Source: Polytrichum commune (lineage: Eukaryota; Streptophyta; Polytrichopsida; Polytrichales; Polytrichaceae). Taken from it: DNA of 64,000 nt. A program made the translations under genes and the position numbers. Below, one piece after another: positions 1 through 11,800 of the stretch. Location of the stretch: assembly GCA_950295325.1 (NCBI GenBank), contig OX485804.1, positions 54,312,001 to 54,376,000 of the forward strand. Direction: 5' to 3'. The notes under the pieces were generated by a model, which did no database searches, had not been told where the DNA came from, and was given only the letters and a program-made list of their open reading frames with translations. The first letter of the stretch is position 1, and each line of letters opens with the position of its first letter.

Positions 1-363
1 ATGATGATAGTGTGGCCGAAGCTATCGGAATAGGGTCCAATGTTGTTGGAGTTGAAACGAAAGGCAAAATACATAAAATTCACATCACAGATGTGCTTCA
101 TGTGCCGAAGTTGCAAGCCAACTTGCTCTCAGTGAGCAAGCTTTTGTCGAATGGATTGAAGACGCATTTTCACGTAACAAATGCATTGTGGGAGGTGTGA
201 ACGGCAATGTGGTTGCAATACCTCGATGTGGAGGGAATATGTACCAAATGATAGATGCGGAACGGATGGGGCCAACTTCGTGTGTTCACGTGTGGGAGGC
301 GGTCTAGTGGAGTTTTGGCACTGCGAACTAAGACATTTGAATGTGTTGTACGAGGCCAAATGA
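1..363 (+). pseudogene. Copia-type retrotransposon polyprotein fragment (gag-pre-integrase region)
   Basis: The frame from position 12 reads through a stretch containing HVPKLQANLLSVSKLL, which is typical of the segment just before the integrase in Ty1/Copia polyproteins. It stops at about 200. A second frame (181-363) then carries FWHCELRHLNVL, matching the family's LWHxRLGHLN motif. The two parts lie in different frames, so at least one frameshift or small deletion has broken the gene. No integrase catalytic core, reverse transcriptase or LTR is identifiable here. The left end is cut by the window edge. It is a dead fragment in the plus orientation. Confidence 0.75.
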
Positions 364-3300
364 AGTGTAATAGGGTCCTTTAGCTCCCCCTTTATATAGT
401 TTTCAAAATCTAAAATTAACCTAAATTACAGTCGGATCCTCATGTTTACTAAATTTAGCCATGGAATGTTGATACAGTCTAAATTTGGTAATTGTGATCT
501 ACCAATTTAAGATTTGTGTCCAACCGTTTCTCAACATCTAGTTTCCGTCGACCTTAAGCGGTTTAAGTAGTTTCCTAACTCTTTTTTAAAGTCTCCTGCT
601 CTAGTCTTTAAGTCCTAAGTCTAGGGTCTTCAACTCTTTAAGTAAGACTAGCTAGTTTATCAACATTCCACATTATTTTGAATATTTGTAACTATAATAA
701 CAAGATACAAAGAAAATGTTTTTACTGCAGTTGCCACAAGGTATGATTAAACAAAGTTACAAGGTTTGCAATCTCATTTTAACCCAAGGTATGTTCCATG
801 GGTAAAGAGGCAGCCTATTTACAAGGGCAACCTAATTGCACATGTCAATGTAGTGTTTCTCGTAGGTTTGTGCTTTTTGCAATGATGAATGTGAGGGGGT
901 TGACTTTCGAACCTTGTGCCTTGACTGCTTCGATTAAGAAGACATAGTTGTCTATTTTTTTTGGATGGTTTGGCCTACAAGTGTAAATGTGAATTTAGTT
1001 ATTTGAATAGGGAGATCAGATGTAGGTATTAGAGGTCCAGTTTTTTCAAACACGGCTCGTTTTATGTATACAACTTCTAGTCATAATTTGCTAGGCAATT
1101 GCATCTTGTAATGTCACATGCACAACTTAAGATCCATGGTGTGATGGTGTTGTCGTGGGGAATTTTGTTGGCATGCATGCCATCTCACACCTTTATTTAC
1201 CAACAATTTGTAGTAATGGAGCAAAAACATTGTTGAAACGAAACATTGTTGCTTATCACTGCATGGGTGCTTACTACTTTCAACATTAGCTAGACAATCC
1301 TATTAGGGTTACTAGTAGATTTGACCTCTCTTGGTGAGTAGATCCCCTCCCCCCCCCAAAAAATAAAAATAAAAATAAAAATAATGACAATAATCCAAAG
1401 TTGATTAGCAAAGCTTGTGTGAATCAAATTTTGAGTGAATATGATCAAGCATTGATTTGTGACCCCAAAAAAATTCATAATATATGCAATCTTCTTGTGT
1501 GATTATGCAGGTGTGCACAAAGTGGTTAGTGTTGGGCACGTGATAAGCATTGTTTTTTTGGTTATCCCAACCAATGAGCTGTTATTATGGTCACCAACAT
1601 AATATTAGGAGTGCTCATTTTATGAGAGTATCAAAACACTGTACGCCTAAAAGTAGGTGTTTGAATAATCTATGTCCAACTTACCTTACATGCACAATCT
1701 TATGCACTAAATTCACATGAATGAAAATGGTCTTGGCTGCACTAGTTGCAACCAAGAATATCAAAGTAGCCCTATGAAAGTGAATAATAATGAATGGAGA
1801 ACCTGAAAAATTAGAGTGAAAGATGACCAACAACATGGTAGAGTATGTTTGAAGCTTCTCAAGGAGGGGCTCCTAATGTGAGTAAAATTTTATTTCTTTT
1901 GATGGGGCACTAGAAGCGGGAAACCATTACTCTCCTAATGGTTATCAGTCCATTTTAACTATGTAATACACGATAGGAAGTGTTACTTGCAAGTGAACTA
2001 GATTGACATGTGGATGGTTGCTCATGCAGTATGGAAAATGACTCATGAGGCAAGTTAGTGACTGCAACACTTAGATGGAACTTGAGAATACACTAGGGAA
2101 AAACTTGTCCATCACAACCACCCATTGCGACTCATGGCGAGAAAATGCATAAATATCATTTTTGTTGTCAACCAAAGGTTTTTGGTGATGGTTTTTGGAC
2201 AATCAAAAATTGAAACAATATGATCGCAACTAAAAGGACTTGTTTATGCAGTTTCTCGCCACAAGTTGCATAAACAACAGTTGTAATGGACAAGTTTTCT
2301 TCTGGTGGTAGAAAGCGGCTTCCAAGTACGTTAGATTGAGAGATGAAAAATAGTTGTGTGCACACGTACAAGAGGACAACTTCTTCAAGAGGACTGAATC
2401 TCCTTTGCTCTAGTGCAATCACAAAGTTTGCACATGAGCCAAGTGACTCAAGAACATTTTACTACCAGCATGACATGGACCCCTTGTTTTTTACCTTTTT
2501 GCTAAATCTTTGTGGCATGGGAGAGGGTTGCTACCTAGTGTTGATGAACCAAGTTTTAATAAGGGACTTAATAGCAGAGGTGAACAAAGTATTCTTGTCC
2601 ATGATATTGTACCTTCATAACATTATTCATATCCATAACATTTTTTTGTGGGACTAATAGTATTCCATAGAACATTGTTATGGATCTGTATAATGTTATG
2701 TCCAAAGAATCAATCAAACAAAATTACTTATATTCAATCCGTTTGAAAATTGATTCAACACTACCTATATTAGTTGTATTCTATTATTATGCGGGGAGTG
2801 CATGTTATCTTTCCTTGGAAATACATTCTAGTTGTTTGCAATTTGATTCTAGTATATATAAAGATGCAGAATCAACATGAATTTGATGGGATGGAAGAGA
2901 GGAAGTAGAGTTTTCTTAGGTTTAGAAAGAGAACAATCCTCATTGGTTCATTAATAATGTTGAGGAAAAATATGGAAAATCTTATCTACATCGATAGCAA
3001 ACACACCCATTTAACCCCGAAAAGTTGAGAAGGACTATGTTGTCCGGACAACCATCTTTGTCCCACCATACCACGGTGCACATTTACATTAGAATCTCAT
3101 GATTTAAGAAACCTCAACAGCTAAAATGTTTGTGCAAACAATCCTAACTTTATAAAGATGTCATTCATACGGCCAGATTCGTCATTACATGTACATATTT
3201 CCTTGAATAAGTTGTTGAATTCGGGTGAACTTTTTAAGGCGATTTTGGGGAGTCGGTTTTGATTGGGCCTTTAGGGTTAACCTCAGTGTTCCCAATGATC

Positions 3301-3841
3301 CTCTGCACGATTCTACTGAAAGTCTGGTTGCAGGTGCTCAACGATTCAGCCAGCCACTTGAAGAATTGTCTCAAGTGCCCATTTCTCTTCAAGTCCATGC
3401 CCATCGAGCATGTAGAACCAGCAGAGTGTGCCAGGAGAAGATTCTTTACCAGGGATTATTTGAGCAAAAGTTGAATCCTTAAAGACAGGCTTCTAACAAG
3501 GCCCTTGAGGAAAGGTAACCCGCCCTATTGTACAGTTCTACATCTTGAGCTAAAAAAATCTATTTATGTATATTGGCATTTGGCATGAGATTGGTTTTTC
3601 TCATGTAGAGGAAGTGAACCAAAGTATGCCATAATTATTTTTGAAATTCAATTTTGCATTTTTATAAATTAGCTATAAATTGATATAGAGTGTTTTATGA
3701 TTGACTTCCAAAGGTTTCATTTTAGAATTCAACAACTCTTGTCATAGAAACAAATCTTGTTTGTATGTTATTATCTCTTAGTTTATTTTTACACATTCAC
3801 CATGTGTCTCAGAACCAACACCTAATGAGCTAATCACACAC

Positions 3842-5480
3842 GAAGGTAAAGCTGCCCATAACCAATCACTTCAAAGATTATGTGTCAGATTTGGAAGATA
3901 TAAGGTAGTGCAAAAAAAAATTCTTGTGTAGGAAGATGGAAATTAGGAGGACCACAATTATTCCGGTAATTTTATTCCTTGCATTGAAAATACTGTGAAT
4001 TTTTTAAGCCAAAAGTTGGCCCAAACACATTAGCAACGTTTATAATTTGCCAAAATAGCTCGTTTTGAGACGAATTCCTCCTTACTTTAGCACTCAAAAC
4101 CAAGGCCATGTGTCATGGCACTATTGATTTCCTAGTGATACCATGACCGAAGTTGGAGACTTTGACATTCTCACCAACTCGTGCTCTAATTACCTTGACA
4201 GTTGGCAATCGTATCTTGCTATGCACAAAAGCCCAAGCCGTGAAACAGGGAACCTTGTTTTAAGCACCCACGGAAAGAAATTATTGAAATTGGTCCCAAC
4301 ATGGCCAAAATTTTGGTACCCTATAGATTTTCCTATGGCCCTAATCAGGAATAGGTGGTTCGATTCTAACTTGGCTCTAAATATCCTTATCAAGCGTCCT
4401 ATATCCAATACCCTAGCCAACCAATCACAACAAAGGAATGGGAAGGAATTTTCTCGTCCTTGAAACCATGCTAACCTTGTCATTTTTAAAGAGATTGTGT
4501 TCTTTATTTTCAGTACCTACCTCTCCCATGTAAGTGTTTCAAAATTTCCTCCATGGAGATGGGCTCCACCCAATTCCAACACCTCCCCTCCCTCATTAGT
4601 TTACTGCATTGGGAACTTTGGGAAGCCTAGGACCCTACTCTTTGAATTTGTTCCTTAGAGCTCGATGAAAGGGCACCACCCTTGAAAATAGGTTAGCTTA
4701 GCTTTGATGTGCCTAAGGTAGCCAACTCATTTCCGATCATTTAAGAAATTTACCATATTAATGGTTTAGGTATGATCAAAGAAAAAAATTGCCCATGCCA
4801 AGAAATAGAAATAGGAAGCAATTCATTTTTTCAGACCTTTTTTGTTTTGCATTAACCAAATTACTATGAATGTCCTAAGTGAATGTTGAATTTTCTTCGA
4901 CCTGTACTCTTGAAATAGGCTACCCTATTAATAAGAAAGTGGCTATGGGCACGATTTAGATTAGTTAATCATCTCGCATTAATTGTGTGTTTCATTTCCT
5001 ACGAGAAGTGGCTGCAGAGAGAAAGTGTCCATTAAGAGCCGTTTACATTAAAGACCTAAACAACCCACAAATATAGATCTTGCTCCATATAGGTAATTTG
5101 TACCATATTGAAATTTCCATGTGTAGATTTTGAAACTCTTTATCATCTCCAAAAGATGAGCCTTTTATTATTCATTAAGGGGGCTTCAATTGTTGGATTT
5201 TTAGGTGTGAATGGCCACATAGAGTAGAGGTGCCTATAATCGATCACTTAAGAGATTATGCGCCAAATTTGGAGAAGTATAAGGTGGTGTAATTTTTTTC
5301 TCATGTAGGAAGATAGAAATCAAGAGGACTGCAAAACATTTAATAATTTTATTCTTTACATTGAAATTACTATGAATTTTTGAAGCCAAAAGTTGGCCCA
5401 AACATAGAGTCTGCCACAACCACTCATTCCTCCTCACATTAGCACTCAAACTAGGACATGTGTCATGGCACTATTGCATC
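3842..5480 (+). repeat. Pair of diverged direct repeats (about 300 bp each)
   Basis: The segment at about 3842-4145 is repeated with many substitutions and small indels at about 5205-5480, in the same orientation. Shared landmarks are CCAAAAGTTGGCCCAAACA (4009 and 5387), TGTCATGGCACTATTG (4111 and 5461) and the TAGGAAGAT region (3930 and 5307). The copies are old. No terminal repeats or coding capacity were found, so the family is unknown. Confidence 0.6.
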
Positions 5481-5974
5481 TAGCCTGATCGAAATTCAAT
5501 CCCAACCTAATCGGAAATTCAATCCCAACTTGATTATAAATACAATCCAAGCCTGATTGAAATATGGTACCCTATAGATTGCCAATGGGGGCCTAATCGG
5601 GAATAGGTGCCTCTACTATAATTAACCTCAAGGTATGTGTGCCTTAAAGTAACACTAATCTTACAACAACACCTAGTATCATTTCCTCCTTAAAGTGTCA
5701 ACAAAGCATTGCGATGGTAGGAGTACTATCCTCAAATAATATTATTTTGAGATAGTAATTTTTGTAGAAAAGAAAACTTCAGAGGGTTCCATCGTTTTGC
5801 CACCAATCTGGTGAAAGAAGTGTTCCACAAAAGGTGAACAATGCCCTCATCGAATGTAAGACCCACAGTTGGAAGGTAAGCGGCCCTTAACCCAAAATAG
5901 CTTGGGAGGCCACAAAGTGGTCAATTTCTAGTCAAAGGGTTAAATCATCAATTTTCAAACCTTTGTTGGAGATA

Positions 5975-6760
5975 CAATCTATCCTCGTTAATACAACACT
6001 TATTTATATGACACCCTCGATATTACGACACATTTTTGCGAGACCAAACTTTTTAGTTCAAAACTCCCTCTTTTATACAACTACGAAACTCGATAATGCC
6101 ACATTTAGAATCTCCGTTTTGTCATATTAATTAAAGAGGTAGTTAATACTAAAATTCCTTTCATCTATGTTATGTTCATCTAAAATACATCCATTTTCAC
6201 TTGGGAACTACTTGGGAACTTCACTTATCATTGGGAACTTAATGATAATTAGGGTTACTAGTGCATAATGGACATGGTTAGGGTTAGAGTGGCCTCTTGC
6301 TTAGTATGTTGCCATGTACATGGGTGATATAGTATTACCCATATCTTGATGCTAAACGTCATGCATCATTGTTGTCTAGTTTCTTATTAAATAACTCTTT
6401 ATATGTTGGTGTTAATGAAATTATTAGTTTTCAAAAGTTATTAAGGAATTTAGATAATATGACAGTTGCTGACTTGGATAGGCAACACTAGAGATCTTTG
6501 AACTCTTTCAAGAGTTCTTGAGAATGATTGTATTTGTTTGGAGTTATAAGTTATTATTTCATACCATCTTTATTGCCTAAACTTGTTGTATATATTTTCA
6601 AGCTCATATTACTTATGTTTTTGTATTCCCTCAACAATATGACAACTTTATGCCATTTGTCATATTAATGAGAAGACGACACCTCGATAATACAACTTTT
6701 TTGTGTTTCCCAAACGTGTCATACTAAAAGGGAAAACAATACCATACTCCTTTCACAAGA
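5975..6760. mobile_element. Possible decayed pogo/mariner-type non-autonomous element
   Basis: Both ends are dense in variants of one short motif, CTCGATAATACRACAC. Examples are near 5985, 6025 and 6090 on the left and near 6640 and 6685 on the right, together with repeated TTTGTCATATTAATKARA. Arrays of such motifs are typical of the terminal regions of Tc1/mariner/pogo-type elements. I could not align a clean terminal inverted repeat or a TA target duplication, and there is no transposase. The assignment is tentative. Confidence 0.3.
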
Positions 6761-8834
6761 TGTTTAAGTTTGGTTACGATACATCTTGTAACTGTTAAAA
6801 TTGAGTAAAAAACCTTATATATAGATTCTACATTGTTGAGAAAATTGAACATCAACTGTCCAAAATGCAAACCGAATTCTAGGGATGTTTCAATCATGTG
6901 CCTATTGTAACATTTTTCCTCTGAATTTTCTTACCATCTTATGAATGCACACTGTCTCTGACATAATAGATGAAAATTTTATGTTTATATAGAGTTTTTA
7001 AAATTTTATCTTTTTAACATGCAAAAAATTACAATAAGTTGAACATGGTCCATCATGTTGAAATTTGGGTTAAAACTTCTATATAAATTGCCAACTTATG
7101 TAGGATATTACTTTAGCAACTATTTTCCTTAAAGTAAGCAAGAAGTACTCATATGCAATGCTTTGACTTTTTAGAAATAGGCCCATGCAATTGGGGGTTA
7201 AAGCAACGCCCCCTAGATTTTTGTTAATTTTGGGGTTTTTTATAAAAAAAATCATTTCATGAAAATCAGTCTAGGTTAGCAAATGGGTTAGAAACATGCC
7301 CATCAAAACTCCTTTGATTTTTTTGATTTTTTTGGTGACTCCTATAAATCGTTAAAGTGCACTGCAACATCAGGTCTTATGGTGTTACATAGGGGGGGAG
7401 GCATCCACTAATGTTGGGTTCGCAAGAGAAAACCACATCAACATCAACCTTATAGTGTGTAACGGTCCTTTATTATAAGTGGGTATTGTTCACCATTGTG
7501 GAACACTTCCTTAGCCACCTTGTTGAAGTACGTAGATCCTAGATTAGCCACCACGATTGGCCAAAGTTGGTGCAATTCTCAAACTGCTCTTCACATCCTT
7601 CTTACACCTTTACGATTGGTCAAACTTGGGCTAATTTGAACCTAATGCCACATATGTTTAGTTGTTTTGATCTTTGGCTTACTTAAAGTGTAGGAGATGC
7701 ACCCAATAAACATAGGGCATTTTGTTTTGATCAACGCTAATAAACATTAACTCACCACTCAGGCTACCAAGAAAATAAGCAGTATTCCCCAAAATATTGA
7801 ACTTGATTTCACAACCATATATTGGGTCTCATCATATGCAGCTTCACAGGAAAAGAAAGACTCTGCAGTCTCCTACACTCAACCTCTTCAGTTTCTCTAT
7901 CAAAACTAAGTCAAATTGACACGGTAAATAGAGATGGACCAGGTAGTTGATCAACACTGTTATGTCACATGCTTACTCATATCAGACATCATCCAGAAAA
8001 GTATATGATAGTACAGAAAAATTGGAATGAATTTAACAGGGAGCCAACCTACTCTCTTTGCCATGAAAAAGTCTAACATGACAACATGGTGACCAATCCG
8101 AACTGTCATGAGACTAAAATGGTCAAGTAACTTGTCTCTGTGACCTGAAAAACTGACTGGTCACCAAACCATCGCAATGTGTAGCCACTCATGGGAGTAT
8201 TACCCAACAAACCTTGTTCACCTACCTACTTTTATACAAATAGTTTCCCTGACGCTAAATGACGAAACCCTTTAGAGCAATCAGCAAGCCATGGCGAATG
8301 AGAGCCTGCATGCATTGCAATGCGGACAGCCTCAGGCACTGGCAAGATTTTTCAAGTGTCAGTTTGTGATCTTCATCTTGTGCCCCTGTGGTATAGCCAG
8401 ATTCATCACTGATTATGATTTAGCCAGGACAACATCAATTCAGGTGCTGTTCACCACCCCTATCAATCTTCATTGATTTTCTCATCGCCTGAAGCCAATC
8501 TGGTAACAGTGGACGATACATCCTGTTCCTCATTTACATCTCCCTCCACTGTTTCTGCTGGCCCTGTTTGTCATCATCGAGGGAATCAGTGAACATGTGA
8601 TGCTATTCAGCAAAGAAAAATGTCATCAATTACAGAAAGAACTTCAAGACATGTCTGCCCACAGGATGGCTCAGAGTTGAAGTAACTGCCAGACCAGAAT
8701 GCACTTTGACATCAGCAAAACACTTAATGAGCAGAATCTGTTGCTGCACAACTTCTACATACTTGAAGCGTTGAAGGATCAGAGACTTTCTATGACATCC
8801 TCATAAATCCATGACTAAGTCAATCTAATGTATA

Positions 8835-11800
8835 TCAGAACCCCAGATCACCCAAATGATGAATACATGAACCTGGTGATGGTAAGCTCAGAAGCTCCTT
8901 CAAACCTCTTCTACGCTCCCCATAATTGTGTAGCCTCCGCCCCACAAGATAGCGATCATCACGGATAGAATTATGAAGATCCAGCAGCCACTGGTGGAGC
9001 CGCTGTCCACCATACCAGAACAGGCCAAGAAACAGGCAACCAAGCCATGCAAAGCGATAAACTGCTGAATTCACCATTAGGGAGTACCCAAGAAGTGGAA
9101 ATAAACCCCGTGCGAAGACATAGGGCACACACAAAGCTGTCAGGAGGTGGATAAGTATCGGAGCAACAATTGAAGTGAATACTCTCCAGCCCCTGAGTTG
9201 CGAAAACCCATCAGCACGCACTTGTTCAAACTTTACACGCCAGGTGTCATCAACCAATGGCATAATTTGTCCGAGCATGACCTGTTAGCACACCAACAGT
9301 CAGTAACTTCAACTGCCAGTTCACAGATATATCATACTGGGTAACTCCATGAATAAACCTTTGCATAGACCAATTCAAGAAGAAAGCATTCAAATTGTAG
9401 AAGTCTTCAGGTTGCATCAATGCTACAAAAATGAACTGAATAGAATGTATGTACTTGAAACACAGGATGACACAAAGCACAAATTAACACAATACAGTGA
9501 CCTGGAATGAAAAATAACAAAACTCAACCTGAAAAAGGGTAAAACAGGAAGGAGTTGAATGAGCTTACCAGTCTTGTCCAAATCTTGAGAAACACAAGTC
9601 CTAGGGCCCAATCCTGATAGAGAAGGAATACTGGGCTCTCATCAATTGGAACTCGCAAGGGAACAACCACCAGTAGCTCAAAGAGTAGACCAATAAGCAC
9701 AGGAATAACCACAATCTGCAGCAACCCAAAAAGGCAGTACACAAATCAAAATCTAACTACAAAATAAACAAACACCAAATGGCATATCAAGAACCCTATT
9801 TTAAAATTTTTAAACAAGGTAAGAAAGTCATGAAGAGAAAAAGAAAGGAAATATCACTTTCCAACTTTGATAACCTCCACACTACTTTCAGTCAACCTAA
9901 AGCAGACTTGTCCAATTAGTGCATGTTGGAAATAAAAGTTTCAGAGAATTAGTATGTGTGAGCAAGGACGTGCAAGGAAACTTAAAATACATAACAAACA
10001 TCTACTTTGAAGTAGCTGGGTGGCAAGTGCACCTCCCAACATGTGTACAAGCTAGGAGATGGAATCTAAATATCATAAACCAAATCCCAGGAATAAACAA
10101 ACCTAATGAATCATGCTTCAGTGATTCCAAGCTTACAAAACTTGTGCTGACATTTGGTTTTGATAGAAGTAAAGAGGATGCAGAAAAATGAAAGACATAA
10201 GCAAAAAAGAAACACATACCCAAAGTAAAAGAAGAACAAAGCTCTTGGCTATGATTGATGACCATTTGATCACTTGCCGCATCAGCACACGAATGTCATG
10301 AGTTCGCAAGTAGTCCACCACATATCGTACCGCTGCAGCAGTTGCCCATAGTACATAGCAACCAATGTTGAATGCATAAAGATCTGTTCCAAGATGGCAA
10401 CCGTCACACAACCTTAATTTGACAGATATACAAATACGATTTCAAGCATGGGTACCAGATAGCTAAGTGGCACCACTAATGTCCTTTCCTCAAGATTCCA
10501 AAGAGCATCTATCTCAAAGAACAGAATAAATAATCCTGGCACTTGCTCTTCATTCACATAGAAACATTCCATGCCATGGCCATGCCAAGTAGTGTCCGAA
10601 AGGAATGAAGGCGACTCACTCACCATTACATTTGGCACCACGGGTTATAGGTAGACGAGAGAAGGACGAGAAGATTGCACGCCCAATAGAGATAGGAAGC
10701 AACACCATAGTTGAGTTGAAGGCTAAAAGCGTAAGCCAAGCCCCCAGTAGAAGAAGCACAATTTGAGTTGCAAATTTGTACCTGGTATCCCATTCATTTA
10801 GAGTGTCAGAATTTGAATTAGGGCTAAGAAATGGACAAATGCATATTGCAATAAATAGTGCTTCATAAACCCTGATGGGAATTATACTCACTCATCTGTG
10901 TCAGCATGGGCCTCATCATTTCCACTATCTACATCAGCATGGGCCTCATCATTTGCAGAGGCTACATTGTCAGCTGGATCCTGATTTGCCACTCCATTAC
11001 CAAGTGCACCCCTTGCATGAATTCCATCCAACACTGCATCATTCCCACGTTCTTGTCTTCCATTCCCTCTTTCTGCCTGATTACCTCCATCCTCTGCTCC
11101 AGGTAGTAGGAACTCTGAAAGCCCCAAAGCCCAGCCAAGAAACGAAAACCAGTGCAAGAGAACAGTTTTGATTGTTGCACGAGGCCTGAAGTGTTCAACT
11201 GCAAACGGTATGCAGATGTGAAATAGCAACATATCTGCCGGAATCTCAGTGAAGGGATCAGACACCCTGCCAAACATACACCATGCAACATTATCACTGT
11301 AGCAACCAAAATAGCTTCCAAAACAGATGATGTTCCTAACAAAATCTATCATGACCTATTTAACAGATCCAACAAAATGCAACATAGAGAAGTTTGAAGT
11401 ATACAAGCACTCCAATGTACCCTCTGGTCAACAGTAATGACAAACCTACCTTATATCAAGCGGGAACATGTGCGGGGCAATAGAGATGGCCAGGCGGACA
11501 GGCAGAAAGATGAGCATGACAATAAGACTGCCGTACACTACTACAGACAAAAGCACCCGACGTGCATGTTTGTGTATTGGGTCATCAATAAGGTCCCGAA
11601 ATGGATTATAGTTTGGATCAGCTGGATCTCGAAGAAAATACAGAACACCTGGTCGGAGAACCTGTAATCCAACATAGCAAAGACTGCAATCAGCAAACCA
11701 TTAAAAACGTCCAGAAGCATCTAACCTGGGAATCACAAGGATCTAAAGGAGAATCCCAACAAGTATATGCAAGAGTCAACAGGTAACACAGTAAACAGGC

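Larger units (their letters stand above)
364..8834. other. Intergenic, AT-rich, diverged repeats; no gene seen
   Basis: No open frame here resembles a protein family I recognise, and the short frames are scattered over both strands without splice-consistent continuation. The stretch holds a diverged direct repeat pair (about 3842-4145 and 5205-5480) and a cluster of motifs like those near the ends of pogo/mariner elements (5975-6760). The last 500 bases before 8835 may include the 3' untranslated region of the minus-strand ubiquitin ligase gene. Confidence 0.5.

Noticed and set aside
8291-8476. 61-codon plus-strand frame next to the ubiquitin ligase gene
   Set aside because: No homology recognised and it lies in the likely 3' untranslated or flanking region of the opposite-strand gene.
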